From DATGEP01 sp035310125 (lineage in GTDB: Bacteria > Chloroflexota > Ktedonobacteria > Ktedonobacterales > JADMIN01), in assembly GCA_035310125.1 (NCBI GenBank), contig DATGEP010000259.1, forward strand, positions 1 to 25,030: a DNA stretch of 25,030 bases. The letters run 5' to 3'. The notes beneath the pieces are model-generated. The model saw only the letters and a program-made list of their open reading frames with translations. It ran no database searches and was not told where the DNA came from. Positions within the stretch are counted from its first letter, which is position 1. The number at the start of each line of letters is the position of its first letter. A program made the position numbers and the translations under genes. This document shows, one piece after another, positions 7,817-16,026 of the stretch.

Positions 7817-8041
7817 GGTAGTCAGTGGCGGACAGCCTGTCGCGACGATCCTGTCCAGTAGACCCCAACGCGCGAGGCGGGGCGGCCTGTCGCGGTGGAT
7901 GAAATGGCCATGAGCGATTTCGCTCGGGAATCGCGCGCGGTCGACTAACAGAACGCGGTGGCCCTTGCGGGCCAGGAGCATAGCGGCCGACGCGCCCGCG
8001 CAGCGCGCACCGACAATGATGGCGTCGTAGTCGCTTTGCAT
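7817..8041 (-). pseudogene. N-terminal fragment of an FAD-dependent oxidoreductase (geranylgeranyl-reductase-like)
   Basis: ATG 8041 starts MQSDYDAIIVGARCAGASAA, a dinucleotide-binding fold with GARCAG in place of GxGxxG as is usual in this subgroup, followed by MLLARKGHRVLLVDRARFPS, HGHFIHRDRPPRLARWGLLD and RIVATGCPPLTT. Homology ends at about residue 75, where the frame runs directly into TetR sequence. AGAGGGG lies ten bases before the ATG, so the fragment may still be translated as a 126-residue chimera. Full-length relatives have about 350-400 residues. Only the FAD ADP-binding segment is left, so no enzyme activity is expected. Confidence 0.75.
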
Positions 8042-8223
8042 GGCTGACTATCCCCTCTGTATTCGTGCGAGCCAGCATCGATCTGACGACTGCCGAATCT
8101 CCAGCCGAAAAACTCCGAAGTTTGATTACCCGAACCCCTCGCGCCAGGGTAGCGCGGACCGGATCCATTCGGTGCCTGGTGGGCACCCGTGCATCGGGTA
8201 CAGCTTCGCGCGGGCAGCCAGGA

Positions 8224-9249
8224 TCAACGCTTGGCGAGCCGCCGGCGGCGTTCCAGACTGCGCGTGCCCAGGGGCAGTTCGGACTCGCCGTTCGTGTCGG
8301 CATCTTCCAGACGACTCGCATGTCGGGAGTCGAGCAGCCGCCTGATCCGATCGTCGACCTCGGCGCCAACCAGCCTGATCATCAACCCCGCCAGCGTTTC
8401 GACACAGAACACCGCCGGCAAAGAACTGTCGAACGCGGACGATCCGGCCGATGGGCACAGAAGGATGGAGTCGGCCAGGTTGGCGTACGGGCAGGTCAGG
8501 GACTCGGTCACCAGGATCGTCGCAGCACCGACCTCGCGCGCATATTCGAGCAGGACGCCCGTTACTCGCGGAAAGCGCCGAAAAGCGAACGCCAGGACAA
8601 CGTCGCCCGCGCCGACCTCGTCGAGGGCCAGCGCCAGCCCCGGCTCTTCCATCCGCCAGAGTCGCACGCCTGGTCTGATCCAGCTGAAAAGGCGCTGTGC
8701 GAGTGTGGCCGCCGCGAACCCGCGGCGCTGCCCGGCCACGAACACCGTTGCGGTGGGCTGCACCAGGAGCTCTGCGCAGCGCTGGAGCTCATGTTGGTCG
8801 ACACTCTCGACAAAGCTCGACAGGGAGGCCAGGTCGCTGGTGAGCTTGGTCGAGAGAAAGATGCGCACGTCGTCCAGGCCCTCGTCGCGCAGGCTCACCG
8901 CGGACTCGCCTTGCGCATGGATGACCCGCTGGCGCAGATCCTCACGCAGCTCGGTGAAGCCCGGGTAGCCCAGGCGCGCCGCGAAACGGACGATCGCCGC
9001 CTTGCTGACGTCGAGCCGGTGACCGAGCTGATCGGCAGTCGATAGCGCCGCGGCGAGGGGATTTCGGCGCACGAATGAGGCGATGACTATGTCATTGGCG
9101 GAGAAGCTGGGTTCAGCGGCATTCAGCCGGCGCAGGAACTCAGTCAAACCGAACGTCAGCTGAGTCCCCGGCTGGTCGCGGACGTCCTCGATCACGGGTA
9201 TATCCTGAGCACCTGGCAAGTGTACGGCGTGGTTCATTGAAGTGCCCAT
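8224..9249 (-). CDS. MurR/RpiR-family transcriptional regulator with SIS domain
   Basis: A 341-residue DNA-binding regulator. The N-terminal RpiR-type helix-turn-helix spans about residues 30-95 (FSANDIVIASFVRRNPLAA, LGHRLDVSKAAIVRFAARLG, YPGFTELREDLRQ). A SIS sugar-phosphate-binding domain follows (ATVFVAGQRRGFAAATLAQR, GAGDVVLAFAFRRFPRVTGV, AATILVTESLTCPYANLADS). Members usually sense a phosphosugar or related metabolite and control the adjacent catabolic genes. It is divergent from the ABC-transporter operon at 9426, which is its probable target. I prefer ATG 9249 because AGGTGG sits seven bases upstream; GTG 9267 is a six-codon longer option. The C-terminal 45 residues are charged and probably flexible. 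Confidence 0.9.
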   Translation of the reverse strand: MGTSMNHAVHLPGAQDIPVIEDVRDQPGTQLTFGLTEFLRRLNAAEPSFSANDIVIASFVRRNPLAAALSTADQLGHRLDVSKAAIVRFAARLGYPGFTELREDLRQRVIHAQGESAVSLRDEGLDDVRIFLSTKLTSDLASLSSFVESVDQHELQRCAELLVQPTATVFVAGQRRGFAAATLAQRLFSWIRPGVRLWRMEEPGLALALDEVGAGDVVLAFAFRRFPRVTGVLLEYAREVGAATILVTESLTCPYANLADSILLCPSAGSSAFDSSLPAVFCVETLAGLMIRLVGAEVDDRIRRLLDSRHASRLEDADTNGESELPLGTRSLERRRRLAKR

Positions 9250-9270
9250 GTGAGCCACCTGGATCACCAG

Positions 9271-9317
9271 CGCGAACCGATGATCGCCCCTTTCCGATCA
9301 GGGAAGGTTGGTTCGCG
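9271..9317 (-). promoter_or_regulatory. inverted repeat in the leader of the RpiR gene
   Basis: CGCGAACC (9271-9278) and GGTTCGCG (9310-9317) are perfect inverted copies 31 bases apart. Inside them CCTTTCC and GGGAAGG also nearly pair. It could be a stem in the 5' leader of the regulator mRNA or a protein-binding site. Confidence 0.4.
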
Positions 9318-9359
9318 TCAGGCTCGTTGACGCGTCGCCAGCCCGATGCTACATTTGTT

Positions 9360-9373
9360 GAATCCTGTGATTC
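9360..9373. promoter_or_regulatory. palindrome GAATC-CTGT-GATTC, candidate RpiR operator
   Basis: Two perfect five-base arms in the divergent intergenic region between the RpiR gene and the transporter operon. Position between two divergent genes, one encoding a regulator, suggests an operator; no promoter elements of good quality were found to support it further. Confidence 0.4.
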
Positions 9374-9380
9374 GCTGGTT

Positions 9381-9401
9381 CGGTTTGTCTGAAACAAATC
9401 G
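9381..9401. promoter_or_regulatory. palindrome centred on TTTGT-CTGAA-ACAAA, candidate operator
   Basis: Eight-base arms with one mismatch around CTGAA, ending 24 bases before the solute-binding-protein start. It is AT-rich against the background and lies where a repressor would block the transporter promoter. Confidence 0.45.
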
Positions 9402-9425
9402 ATCGTAGCTGATGGGAGGGGCTAG

Positions 9426-10712
9426 ATGGGCATTGGCGCTCGTGGCTGGCTGAGCGGGGTGCGGCTGGTGGCCGCCATAGCGGTAATGACTGCCGCCTGT
9501 AGTCCGACCGGGCCCGGTGCACCGGCTGCACCGGCGGCCAGCGGTGCGCCCGTCCAGTTGAAGCTCTGGATCTCCGGCACGCCGGAGCTCGACGCCGCGA
9601 TGAACAAGATCCTTCAGCAGTTTCAGACCGAGAATCCCAACGTCACCGTCACACTCGAGGACTTCCCGTTCGCACAGTACTACGAGAAGCTCACCACCGC
9701 CTTCGCCGGCGGCAGCGGTCCGGACGTGTACTGGATCGACATTCGCACCGCCGAATTCGCCAAGCGCGGCGCGCTCCTGCCGCTGGACAAGTACGTCACG
9801 CCTGACTGGCTTGCGGATGTCATTCCGGTGGCCCTGCAAGAGGGTGAGTGGAACGGCAAGCGCTACTCCGTGCCGATGCACGAGCTGGCCAACGGCATCT
9901 TCGTCAACAAAGCTCTGTTCGCACAGGCCGGCATTCCGGTGCCCCACGATCTGAAAGATGCCTGGACGTGGAGCCAACTTCGCGACATCGGACTGAAGCT
10001 CACCGATCGTTCCGGCGGGACGACTACCCGCTGGGGCTTCGGGTCCCAGCGCGACATCGGCGACTGGGTAGTTCTGCCGTACCTGGGCCAGAACGGCGCC
10101 GCGCCTCTTGCTCCGGACGGCAAGAAGGCTTCCGGCTACCTCGACAGCCCGGCCTCGATTGAGGCGCTGACCTGGTGGGGCAAGCTCTACAGCGAAGACA
10201 AGATTGCCACCGCGACGCCGGCGCCCGACGCGTTCCCCACTGGCAGCATGGCCATGATCGATGCGGTCAGCACCTACGTCATCGCCCTCCAGAAGCAGTA
10301 TCCAAACTTCGCCTATGACATCGCCCCGGCTCCGCAGAACAAACAGTGCGCGGTCATGACCGGCGGCTTCAACGCGGGCATCAACTCAGCCACGACCCAG
10401 CCGGATCTGTCGTGGAAGCTGGTCGACTACATGACGCGCGTCAAACACGCCCAGTGGGCCGACGACAGCGGCTATCTGCCTGATCGCAAGTCGGTGGTCT
10501 CCAGCGGCGCCAAGTACAACGAACAGCCCTGGAAGCTCTTCCTCGACGAGTTGAACCAGTGCGGCATCCACCGCCCCGCATCTTCGGAGTACAGCTTCTT
10601 CGCCGACACCTTCCAGGCGATGGCCAAAGACATCAGTGGCGGAGCCGACGTCAAGGCTTCGGTTGCCAAGGCAACTTCGGCACTGGACCAACGGCTGGCG
10701 ACAGCCAACTGA
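9426..10712 (+). CDS. ABC transporter extracellular solute-binding lipoprotein (family 1, CUT1-like)
   Basis: A 428-residue solute receptor of an importer. The N-terminus has a hydrophobic signal ending in MTAAC, giving a lipidated Cys25 (the lipobox is imperfect), followed by a P/G/A-rich linker. Mature sequence begins VQLKLWISGTPELDAAMNKI and has the family-1 hallmarks FQTENPNVTVTLED, AFAGGSGPDVYWIDIRTAEF, LPLDKYVTPDWL, YSVPMHELANGIFVNKALFA and FNAGINSATTQPDLSWKLVDYM. Family 1 receptors usually bind oligosaccharides or polyols, but this operon also has CoA-handling enzymes, so the ligand is open. GGGAGGGG stands six bases before the ATG. First gene of the operon; the next start is 16 bases after its stop. 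Confidence 0.93.
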   Translation: MGIGARGWLSGVRLVAAIAVMTAACSPTGPGAPAAPAASGAPVQLKLWISGTPELDAAMNKILQQFQTENPNVTVTLEDFPFAQYYEKLTTAFAGGSGPDVYWIDIRTAEFAKRGALLPLDKYVTPDWLADVIPVALQEGEWNGKRYSVPMHELANGIFVNKALFAQAGIPVPHDLKDAWTWSQLRDIGLKLTDRSGGTTTRWGFGSQRDIGDWVVLPYLGQNGAAPLAPDGKKASGYLDSPASIEALTWWGKLYSEDKIATATPAPDAFPTGSMAMIDAVSTYVIALQKQYPNFAYDIAPAPQNKQCAVMTGGFNAGINSATTQPDLSWKLVDYMTRVKHAQWADDSGYLPDRKSVVSSGAKYNEQPWKLFLDELNQCGIHRPASSEYSFFADTFQAMAKDISGGADVKASVAKATSALDQRLATAN

Positions 10713-10728
10713 GACGAGAGGTCCGGCC

Positions 10729-11664
10729 ATGGCCCGTTTGCAGGCGCGCGAGTCGCGTGTGCTGTCCCTACCCTGGGTCCGGCTCCCGGCCCCCACCGGC
10801 CAGCGCGAAGCGTACTGGGTCGCCTTCTGGTTGCTGCTCCCGGCGACCGTGGGACTGATTGTCTTCACGTTCGCGCCGCTGGGCTACGCCTTCTGGATCA
10901 GTCTCCACGACTACCAGCTACTGTCGGGCCAGCTCACGTGGATCGGGGCAGCCAATTATGTCCGCCTCCTGTCAGATCCCGGCGTACTGAAGTCATTGGA
11001 GGTGTCCGGGCTCTACACGGTGATCAGTGTGGCGGCCCAGGTGGTTCTCGGCCTCGCACTCGCCCTGCTGGTCAAAGACCGAATCCGTGCGCTCGACTTC
11101 TTTCGCACCGCGTATTTCTTGCCGGTGGTCGCCTCGTTCGTCGTCATGGCGACAATCTGGAAATTCCTGTACGCGGAATCTGGCCTGTACAACACCCTGC
11201 TGGTGACGGTCGGTCTGCCCGCGCAGCCTTTCCTCAAGAGCGCCGACCAGGCGTTGCCGAGCATCGCTGCGCTGGGCGCCTGGAAGTTCGTCGGCTTCAA
11301 TATGCTGGTATTCCTGGGCGGCGTTCAGGCCATTCCGGCTGACCTGTACGAGTCGGCTGGCCTGGATGGCGCCGGTACGGTCGAGCGCTTCCGACACATA
11401 ACACTGCCTCTGCTCAAGCGGGTCTTGCTCTTCGTGGTGGTGATGACGTCGATTGAATCCTTCAAGCTCTTCACTCCGGTCTACGTGATGACGACGGGCG
11501 GACCTCAGGACTCGACCAACGCCGTCGTCTTTCAGATCTTCAGGACTGGCTTTCGCTACTACGAGCTCGGCTATGCCGCCGCTATGTCCTTCCTGCTGCT
11601 GGTGGTGGTCATGCTCCTGATGTGGCTCCAGTTCCGCGCACTGCGCACCGACGTGGAGTTTTGA
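10729..11664 (+). CDS. ABC transporter permease, MalF/UgpA type
   Basis: A 311-residue inner-membrane permease with six predicted membrane segments, beginning WVAFWLLLPATVGLIVFTFA and LYTVISVAAQVVLGLALALL. The cytoplasmic EAA loop that docks the ATPase is recognisable as ADLYESAGLDGAGTVERFRH followed by ITLPLLKRVL. The family-typical FTPVYVMTTGGPQDSTN is present near the C-terminus. I take ATG 10729, because a longer frame to 10636 lies inside the upstream gene and homology starts near the ATG; GAGAGG is seven bases before it. It pairs with the next gene to form the channel. The stop overlaps a possible TTG start of the next permease. Confidence 0.93.
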   Translation: MARLQARESRVLSLPWVRLPAPTGQREAYWVAFWLLLPATVGLIVFTFAPLGYAFWISLHDYQLLSGQLTWIGAANYVRLLSDPGVLKSLEVSGLYTVISVAAQVVLGLALALLVKDRIRALDFFRTAYFLPVVASFVVMATIWKFLYAESGLYNTLLVTVGLPAQPFLKSADQALPSIAALGAWKFVGFNMLVFLGGVQAIPADLYESAGLDGAGTVERFRHITLPLLKRVLLFVVVMTSIESFKLFTPVYVMTTGGPQDSTNAVVFQIFRTGFRYYELGYAAAMSFLLLVVVMLLMWLQFRALRTDVEF

Positions 11665-11669
11665 GCAGC

Positions 11670-12575
11670 GTGGAGTCCTCGGCGCACACCAATTCCGTTC
11701 TTGCTGCGCGGTCCGCTCACCTCGGCGCGCGGACTCTGCGCAGCGGAGGCCTGCGGCTAACCCGCTATGTGTGCATGCTTGTCCTGGCTGCGTTTTTCCT
11801 GCTGCCATATGTATGGATGGTCTCTGGCTCACTACGTACGCAAGACGAGATCTTCGCCAACCTGTATCCGTTGACGGTGTGGACGTTTGTCCCCAAGCAG
11901 TGGACCCTGGCGAGCTTCCAGACGTTGCTGCAACTGCAGCCGTTTCCATTTACGCACTACGTTTGGAACAGCCTGATTGTCGCCTTTACCGTGACTGTTT
12001 TCTCACTCCTGGTCAACAGCTGCGCGGCGTATGTGTTCGCACGCATCCGCTTTCCTGGGCGGGATATCCTGTTCGTCATCTTCCTGGCCACGATGGTCAT
12101 CCCGTTCGAAGTGCTGGCGATTCCGCTGTACATCGAGATGCGCGGGTTCCACTGGGTCGACACGTATCAGGCCCTGATCGTGCCGTTCGTCGCCAGCCCG
12201 CTCGGCATGTTCCTCCTCCGCCAATTTTTTCTCGGCTTGCCCCGCGAGCTCGAGGACGCCGCGCGCATCGATGGCTGCTCCCTGTTCGGCGCCTTCTGGC
12301 GAGTAGTCCTGCCGAATGCCACGCCCGCGCTGATCGCGTTCGGGCTCATCCGTTTTCAATTCAGCTGGGACTCGTTTATCTGGCCGTTGATCGTCGCTCC
12401 GTCGCCGCCGGTGCGCGTCATTCAGGTGGCCATTGCCAGCTTCGACAGCGACGTGGTGGTGCAATGGGATCTCATCTTCGCGGCGGCGGTGATCGCGAGT
12501 CTGCCAATTGTCCTGCTGTTTGCGTTCCTGCAGCGCTACTACGTCCAGGGTGTCGTCACCAGCGGCCTCAAGTAA
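11670..12575 (+). CDS. ABC transporter permease, MalG/UgpE type
   Basis: Second channel subunit, about 301 residues, six predicted membrane segments (RYVCMLVLAAFFLLPYVWMV; VWNSLIVAFTVTVFSLLVNS). The EAA loop is PRELEDAARIDGCSLFGAFW followed by RVVLPNATPALIAFGLI, and the C-terminus ends RYYVQGVVTSGLK as most MalG-type permeases do. The N-terminal 30 residues are an unusual S/A/R-rich stretch before the first membrane helix. Start is uncertain: GTG 11670 has GTGGAG eleven bases upstream, while TTG 11661 overlaps the previous stop. No ATP-binding subunit gene lies in the window, so a shared MsmX/UgpC-like ATPase from elsewhere is probably used. Confidence 0.92.
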   Translation: MESSAHTNSVLAARSAHLGARTLRSGGLRLTRYVCMLVLAAFFLLPYVWMVSGSLRTQDEIFANLYPLTVWTFVPKQWTLASFQTLLQLQPFPFTHYVWNSLIVAFTVTVFSLLVNSCAAYVFARIRFPGRDILFVIFLATMVIPFEVLAIPLYIEMRGFHWVDTYQALIVPFVASPLGMFLLRQFFLGLPRELEDAARIDGCSLFGAFWRVVLPNATPALIAFGLIRFQFSWDSFIWPLIVAPSPPVRVIQVAIASFDSDVVVQWDLIFAAAVIASLPIVLLFAFLQRYYVQGVVTSGLK

Positions 12576-12598
12576 ACCAGAGAAAGAGAGTTCACCCG

Positions 12599-13981
12599 AT
12601 GTCGCAACACTCAGCCACGGTCATCAAGGAAGGCGCGCGCGAGACGCCGGTCGTCGCCGAAACCGACGTGTTGGTCGTCGGCGGCGGGCCCGCCGGAGTC
12701 TGCGCGGCTATCGCGGCCGCACGTTCTGGGGCGCGTGTCGTATTGACGGAGCGCTACCCGCACCTTGGTGGACTGGCCAGTGGTGGCCAGGTCATCGTGC
12801 TCGACGACATGGCGGACCTGCACGAAAAGACGGTGGGTGGCTTGAGCGACGAGATCGTTGACCGGCTCGATGCGCTCGGCGGCGCTGTCTATCCGCCGGT
12901 GGAGGACCGCTTCGTCTCGTCGGAAGCGGCGTGGGCGCGGTGGGGCCGCTGGGGACTCCAGGACAACTACGCCCGCACCAGGCCTAAGACCATTACGTAC
13001 GCCGTCGCCTTTGACCCGGAGGCGTTGAAGTTCGCTGCGCTGGAGATGGTTCATGCGGCCGGCGTGCGGCTGCGCCTGCATTCGTTGTTCGTCGATTCCA
13101 TCGTGGAGGATGGCACGCTCCGCGGGGGCATTTTCGAGACAAAGTCTGGCCGCCAGGCCATCGTCGCCCAGGTGGTCGTCGATGCCTCGGGCGACGGCGA
13201 CGTCTTTGCCAGAGCAGGCGCGCCTTTCGAGCTCGGCACGTACATCATGACCGTCGTTCACCGCTTCGCCAACGTGAATGTGGACCAGGCCATCGCGTGG
13301 GAGCAGGCTCACCCGGTGGAGTACGCCGGCCTGGACAAGGAAATCAAAGCCATCTACGGAGGTTCGTGGGAACACTGGTGGCTGCGGACGACCGTTGACG
13401 GGGTCGTCTGGTGCAACTGCCCGCACATCCCGAACCTGAACGCGCTGAGCGTCGAAGACCAGACGTACGTCGAGCATGAGGCGCGCAAACGTATCTTTGC
13501 GGCCCTCGACTTCGTCCGTAAGAACCTGCCGGGCTTCCAGCGCGCGCAGCTCGTCGACACGGCTCCGCAGCTGGGGGTTCGCCAGACTCGCCTGCTCCGT
13601 GGTGAGTACGTCCTGACCAAACAGGACGTCCTCGAGCGCCGCTGGTTCGCCGACCGGATCGGCCGGGGACGGGACTACTACTACCCGTATCGGACCCTGC
13701 TGCCGGTCGGCGTCGAGAATCTGCTGGTGGCTGGCCGTTGCTTCTCGGCGACCTCGGACGCGCAGAAGATGAGCCGCGAGATTCCGCCGATGTTCGTCGT
13801 CGGCGAGGCCGCCGGCGTGGCGGCTGCCCTGGCCGTGCGCCAAAAGATGTCGCCACGCCAACTCGACGTGGCGGAGATCCAGGACGTTTTGCGTAAGCGG
13901 GGTGCATTGCTCGGACCCGACGCCGACCCAGCGTCGAAGTCTTCGTCGGTCTCTGCGATCGCGCTCGGGGTATCCGCGTGA
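12599..13981 (+). CDS. FAD-dependent oxidoreductase (FAD_oxidored family)
   Basis: A 460-residue flavoprotein. Residues 22-55 form the FAD ADP-binding fold (TDVLVVGGGPAGVCAAIAAA, acidic end at ERYPHLGG). Central and C-terminal blocks typical of the family are VVVDASGDGDVFARAGAPFE, QLGVRQTRLLRGEYVLT and YPYRTLLPVGVENLLVAGRC, followed by MSREIPPMFVVGEAAGVAAA. No signal peptide, so it acts in the cytoplasm. Members are common beside sugar-type ABC transporters, but their substrates are mostly unknown. Position directly after the permeases and before two CoA enzymes suggests that it oxidises the imported compound or its acid. AGAGAG stands nine bases before ATG 12599, and the stop overlaps the next start (GTGA), so translation is coupled. 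A very long upstream frame extension is an artefact of GC-rich sequence. Confidence 0.9.
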   Translation: MSQHSATVIKEGARETPVVAETDVLVVGGGPAGVCAAIAAARSGARVVLTERYPHLGGLASGGQVIVLDDMADLHEKTVGGLSDEIVDRLDALGGAVYPPVEDRFVSSEAAWARWGRWGLQDNYARTRPKTITYAVAFDPEALKFAALEMVHAAGVRLRLHSLFVDSIVEDGTLRGGIFETKSGRQAIVAQVVVDASGDGDVFARAGAPFELGTYIMTVVHRFANVNVDQAIAWEQAHPVEYAGLDKEIKAIYGGSWEHWWLRTTVDGVVWCNCPHIPNLNALSVEDQTYVEHEARKRIFAALDFVRKNLPGFQRAQLVDTAPQLGVRQTRLLRGEYVLTKQDVLERRWFADRIGRGRDYYYPYRTLLPVGVENLLVAGRCFSATSDAQKMSREIPPMFVVGEAAGVAAALAVRQKMSPRQLDVAEIQDVLRKRGALLGPDADPASKSSSVSAIALGVSA

Positions 13982-14799
13982 GCGACATCCCTCAGGACGA
14001 AAACAGGCAGTTCGAGTTCCTTACGTACGAGAAGGAGAAGGACGGGCGAATTGCAGTCCTTACCATCCGTCGCCCCGAGGCGCGCAACGCTCTGCATCCG
14101 GCCGCGCATGCCGAGATGGATTGCGCGTGGCGACGCTTCGAGGCCGATGATGATGCCTGGGTGGCCATCCTCACCGGAGCTGGTGACAGGGCCTTCTGCG
14201 CGGGTTCCGACCTGAAGCACGGTCAGACCGCAACTCCACCGCAACCGTACTGGCTCACGTTCAAACCGGGTGGCTTTGGTGGCCTGACCGAGCGGTTCGC
14301 AATGGTCAAGCCGGTCATCGCCGCCGTGAATGGCTTCGCTCTGGGTGGTGGTTGCGAGCTGGCACTCGCGTGCGACATTGTCGTCGCGGCGCAACACGCC
14401 AGCTTTGGCCTCCCGGAGCCGCGCGTCGGCTTCACGGCGTCGGACGGTGGAATCCATCGTATCGTCCGCCAGCTACCGCTCAAGATTGCCATGGGACTGC
14501 TGCTGACCGGTACGCCGATGTCCGCGGACGAAGCGCACCGCTGGGGCCTGGTCAACGAGGTCGTGACAGCGGACGAGCTGATGCCAGCGGCCCGTCGCTG
14601 GGCAGACGCGATTCTCGAGTGCGCGCCGTTGTCGGTGCGGGCCAGCAAGCAGGCTGCACTCGAGGGCCTCGGTCTGCCGTTGGCGGACGCGATGAATCGT
14701 CGTTACGAGTACATGCTCCGCCAGGGCGGTTCACAGGACAGCCGTGAGGGTCCGATCGCGTTTGCCGAGAAGCGGAAGCCCGTCTGGAGGGGGATGTGA
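13978..14799 (+). CDS. CaiD-like enoyl-CoA hydratase/isomerase (crotonase family)
   Basis: A 273-residue crotonase-fold enzyme. Oxyanion-hole residues lie in FCAGSDLK (74-81) and GGGCELALACD (123-133); the two hydratase glutamates are present at E127 and E147 (GLPEPRVGF), twenty residues apart as in crotonobetainyl-CoA hydratase CaiD. Other CaiD-like traits are PGGFGGLTERF, KPVIAAVNGFALGGG and the ending GPIAFAEKRKPVWRGM, which closely resembles my recollection of the E. coli CaiD C-terminus. It should add water across, or isomerise, an enoyl-CoA. The GTG start overlaps the previous stop by four bases. The neighbouring class III CoA transferase would make the acyl-CoA substrate. Identity as a true carnitine enzyme is not claimed, since CaiA, CaiC and CaiT are absent. 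Confidence 0.9.
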   Translation: MSDIPQDENRQFEFLTYEKEKDGRIAVLTIRRPEARNALHPAAHAEMDCAWRRFEADDDAWVAILTGAGDRAFCAGSDLKHGQTATPPQPYWLTFKPGGFGGLTERFAMVKPVIAAVNGFALGGGCELALACDIVVAAQHASFGLPEPRVGFTASDGGIHRIVRQLPLKIAMGLLLTGTPMSADEAHRWGLVNEVVTADELMPAARRWADAILECAPLSVRASKQAALEGLGLPLADAMNRRYEYMLRQGGSQDSREGPIAFAEKRKPVWRGM

Positions 14800-14839
14800 T
14801 GACGACACCTGCGCCGTGTCGCTTTGGACTGCACCGGCC

Positions 14840-16012
14840 ATGACCCAGGCGCTCCAGGGCATTCGTGTCCTCGACTTTACCCAGGTCGAGATGGGACCGG
14901 TCTGCACGCAGGTACTCGGCGACTTTGGCGCCGACGTGGTCAAAGTCGAACGCCGCGACTCTGGTGATATCTCGCGCGGCAAGCCCCTCCCCGTCGAAGG
15001 CGAAAGCCCGGTCTTTCTCAGCCTCAACCGAAACAAACGCGGGCTTGCCGTCGACCTCAAGCAGCCTGAAGGCAAGGCAATCATTCTGGGTCTGGTCGAT
15101 CGCTCCGACGTGCTCGTCCACAACTTCCGCCCAGAGGTCATGGCGAAGCTCGGACTGGGTTATGCCGAGTTGCGCGCGCGCAATCCACGCCTCATTTACG
15201 CCAGCGGCAGTGGTTTTGGCCCGACGGGTCCGTACCGTCACAAGGGTGGCCAGGACGTTCTCGCCCAGGCGATGAGCGGCATGATGATGACCAATGCGTC
15301 CCTGGGCGGGGCGCCCGTCAAGGTCAACAACCCGATCGGCGACTTCACGGCCGGCATGCTGCTGGTCCAGGCCATCCTGCTGGCGCTGATCGCCCGCGAA
15401 AAGACGGGTTGTGGCCAGGAGGTATACACCTCGTTGCTGGATGGGATGATCGCCAGCCAGCTTCAGGAGGCCACCCACTGGCTCAATACGGGGCAAATGT
15501 TGAACTGGGGCCACTTCCCGGTCGGTGGGCCGTTCCCCACCCGCGACGGCTACGTGTGCATGATCGGTGCGTTCCGGCCCAACCCGCTGCAGGAGTTGTG
15601 TGCCGTCCTGGGGCTCGAAGACCTGTCATTGGATCCCCGCTTCGCCGACAACTCCTCGCGTATCGAGCACGGCGAGGCGCTAAAAGCACTCCTGGCGGAG
15701 GGGTTCAGCCATCGGACAACGGCAGAGTGGCTGCGCGAACTGGAGGCGATCGACTTCCTGTGCAGCCCGGTGTATAGCCTCAAAGAAGCACTCGCTGACC
15801 CGCAGGTCCTCCATAACGAGATGGTGATCGAGTTCGAGCATCCCCAGGGGCGCGTCCGTGCCATCGGCTCGCCCGTGAAGCTTGTCGACACTCCAGCCAC
15901 GGTCCGCATCCCTCCGCCCCGCCTCGGCGAACACGACGACGAGATCCTCGGCGAGCTGGGCTACACCGCCGATCAGATCCAGTCCCTCCGGTCGACCGGC
16001 GTGATCCTCTAG
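14840..16012 (+). CDS. class III CoA transferase (CaiB/BaiF family)
   Basis: A 390-residue family III CoA transferase that moves CoA between carboxylic acids. The N-terminus ALQGIRVLDFTQVEMGPVCT, then GADVVKVERRDSGDISRG, NRNKRGLAVDLKQPEG and LIYASGSGFGPTGPYRHKGG are family hallmarks. The catalytic aspartate that forms the acyl anhydride is D168 in NNPIGDFTAGM, matching Asp169 of formyl-CoA transferase. Sequence style is closer to the formyl/succinyl-CoA transferase subgroup than to E. coli CaiB. Last gene of the operon, 40 bases after the hydratase stop. ATG 14840 is chosen because homology begins there; GTG 14816 would add eight residues. No terminator hairpin was noted in the 14 bases before the converging minus-strand frame. 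Confidence 0.92.
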   Translation: MTQALQGIRVLDFTQVEMGPVCTQVLGDFGADVVKVERRDSGDISRGKPLPVEGESPVFLSLNRNKRGLAVDLKQPEGKAIILGLVDRSDVLVHNFRPEVMAKLGLGYAELRARNPRLIYASGSGFGPTGPYRHKGGQDVLAQAMSGMMMTNASLGGAPVKVNNPIGDFTAGMLLVQAILLALIAREKTGCGQEVYTSLLDGMIASQLQEATHWLNTGQMLNWGHFPVGGPFPTRDGYVCMIGAFRPNPLQELCAVLGLEDLSLDPRFADNSSRIEHGEALKALLAEGFSHRTTAEWLRELEAIDFLCSPVYSLKEALADPQVLHNEMVIEFEHPQGRVRAIGSPVKLVDTPATVRIPPPRLGEHDDEILGELGYTADQIQSLRSTGVIL

Positions 16013-16026
16013 GCTATGCCCACAAC

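Noticed and set aside
11771..12598. Very long frame extending the FAD oxidoreductase upstream through the second permease
   Set aside because: The extra part is the permease gene read in another frame; a good ribosome site and family homology place the start at 12599.
12611..13861. 416-codon minus-strand frame opposite the FAD oxidoreductase
   Set aside because: Exact shadow of a well-supported gene; composition is dominated by R, D, V and H and no domain is visible.
13978..16012. True carnitine (cai) operon
   Set aside because: The hydratase looks CaiD-like, but the CoA transferase is closer to the formyl-CoA transferase type and no CaiA, CaiC, CaiE or CaiT gene is present.
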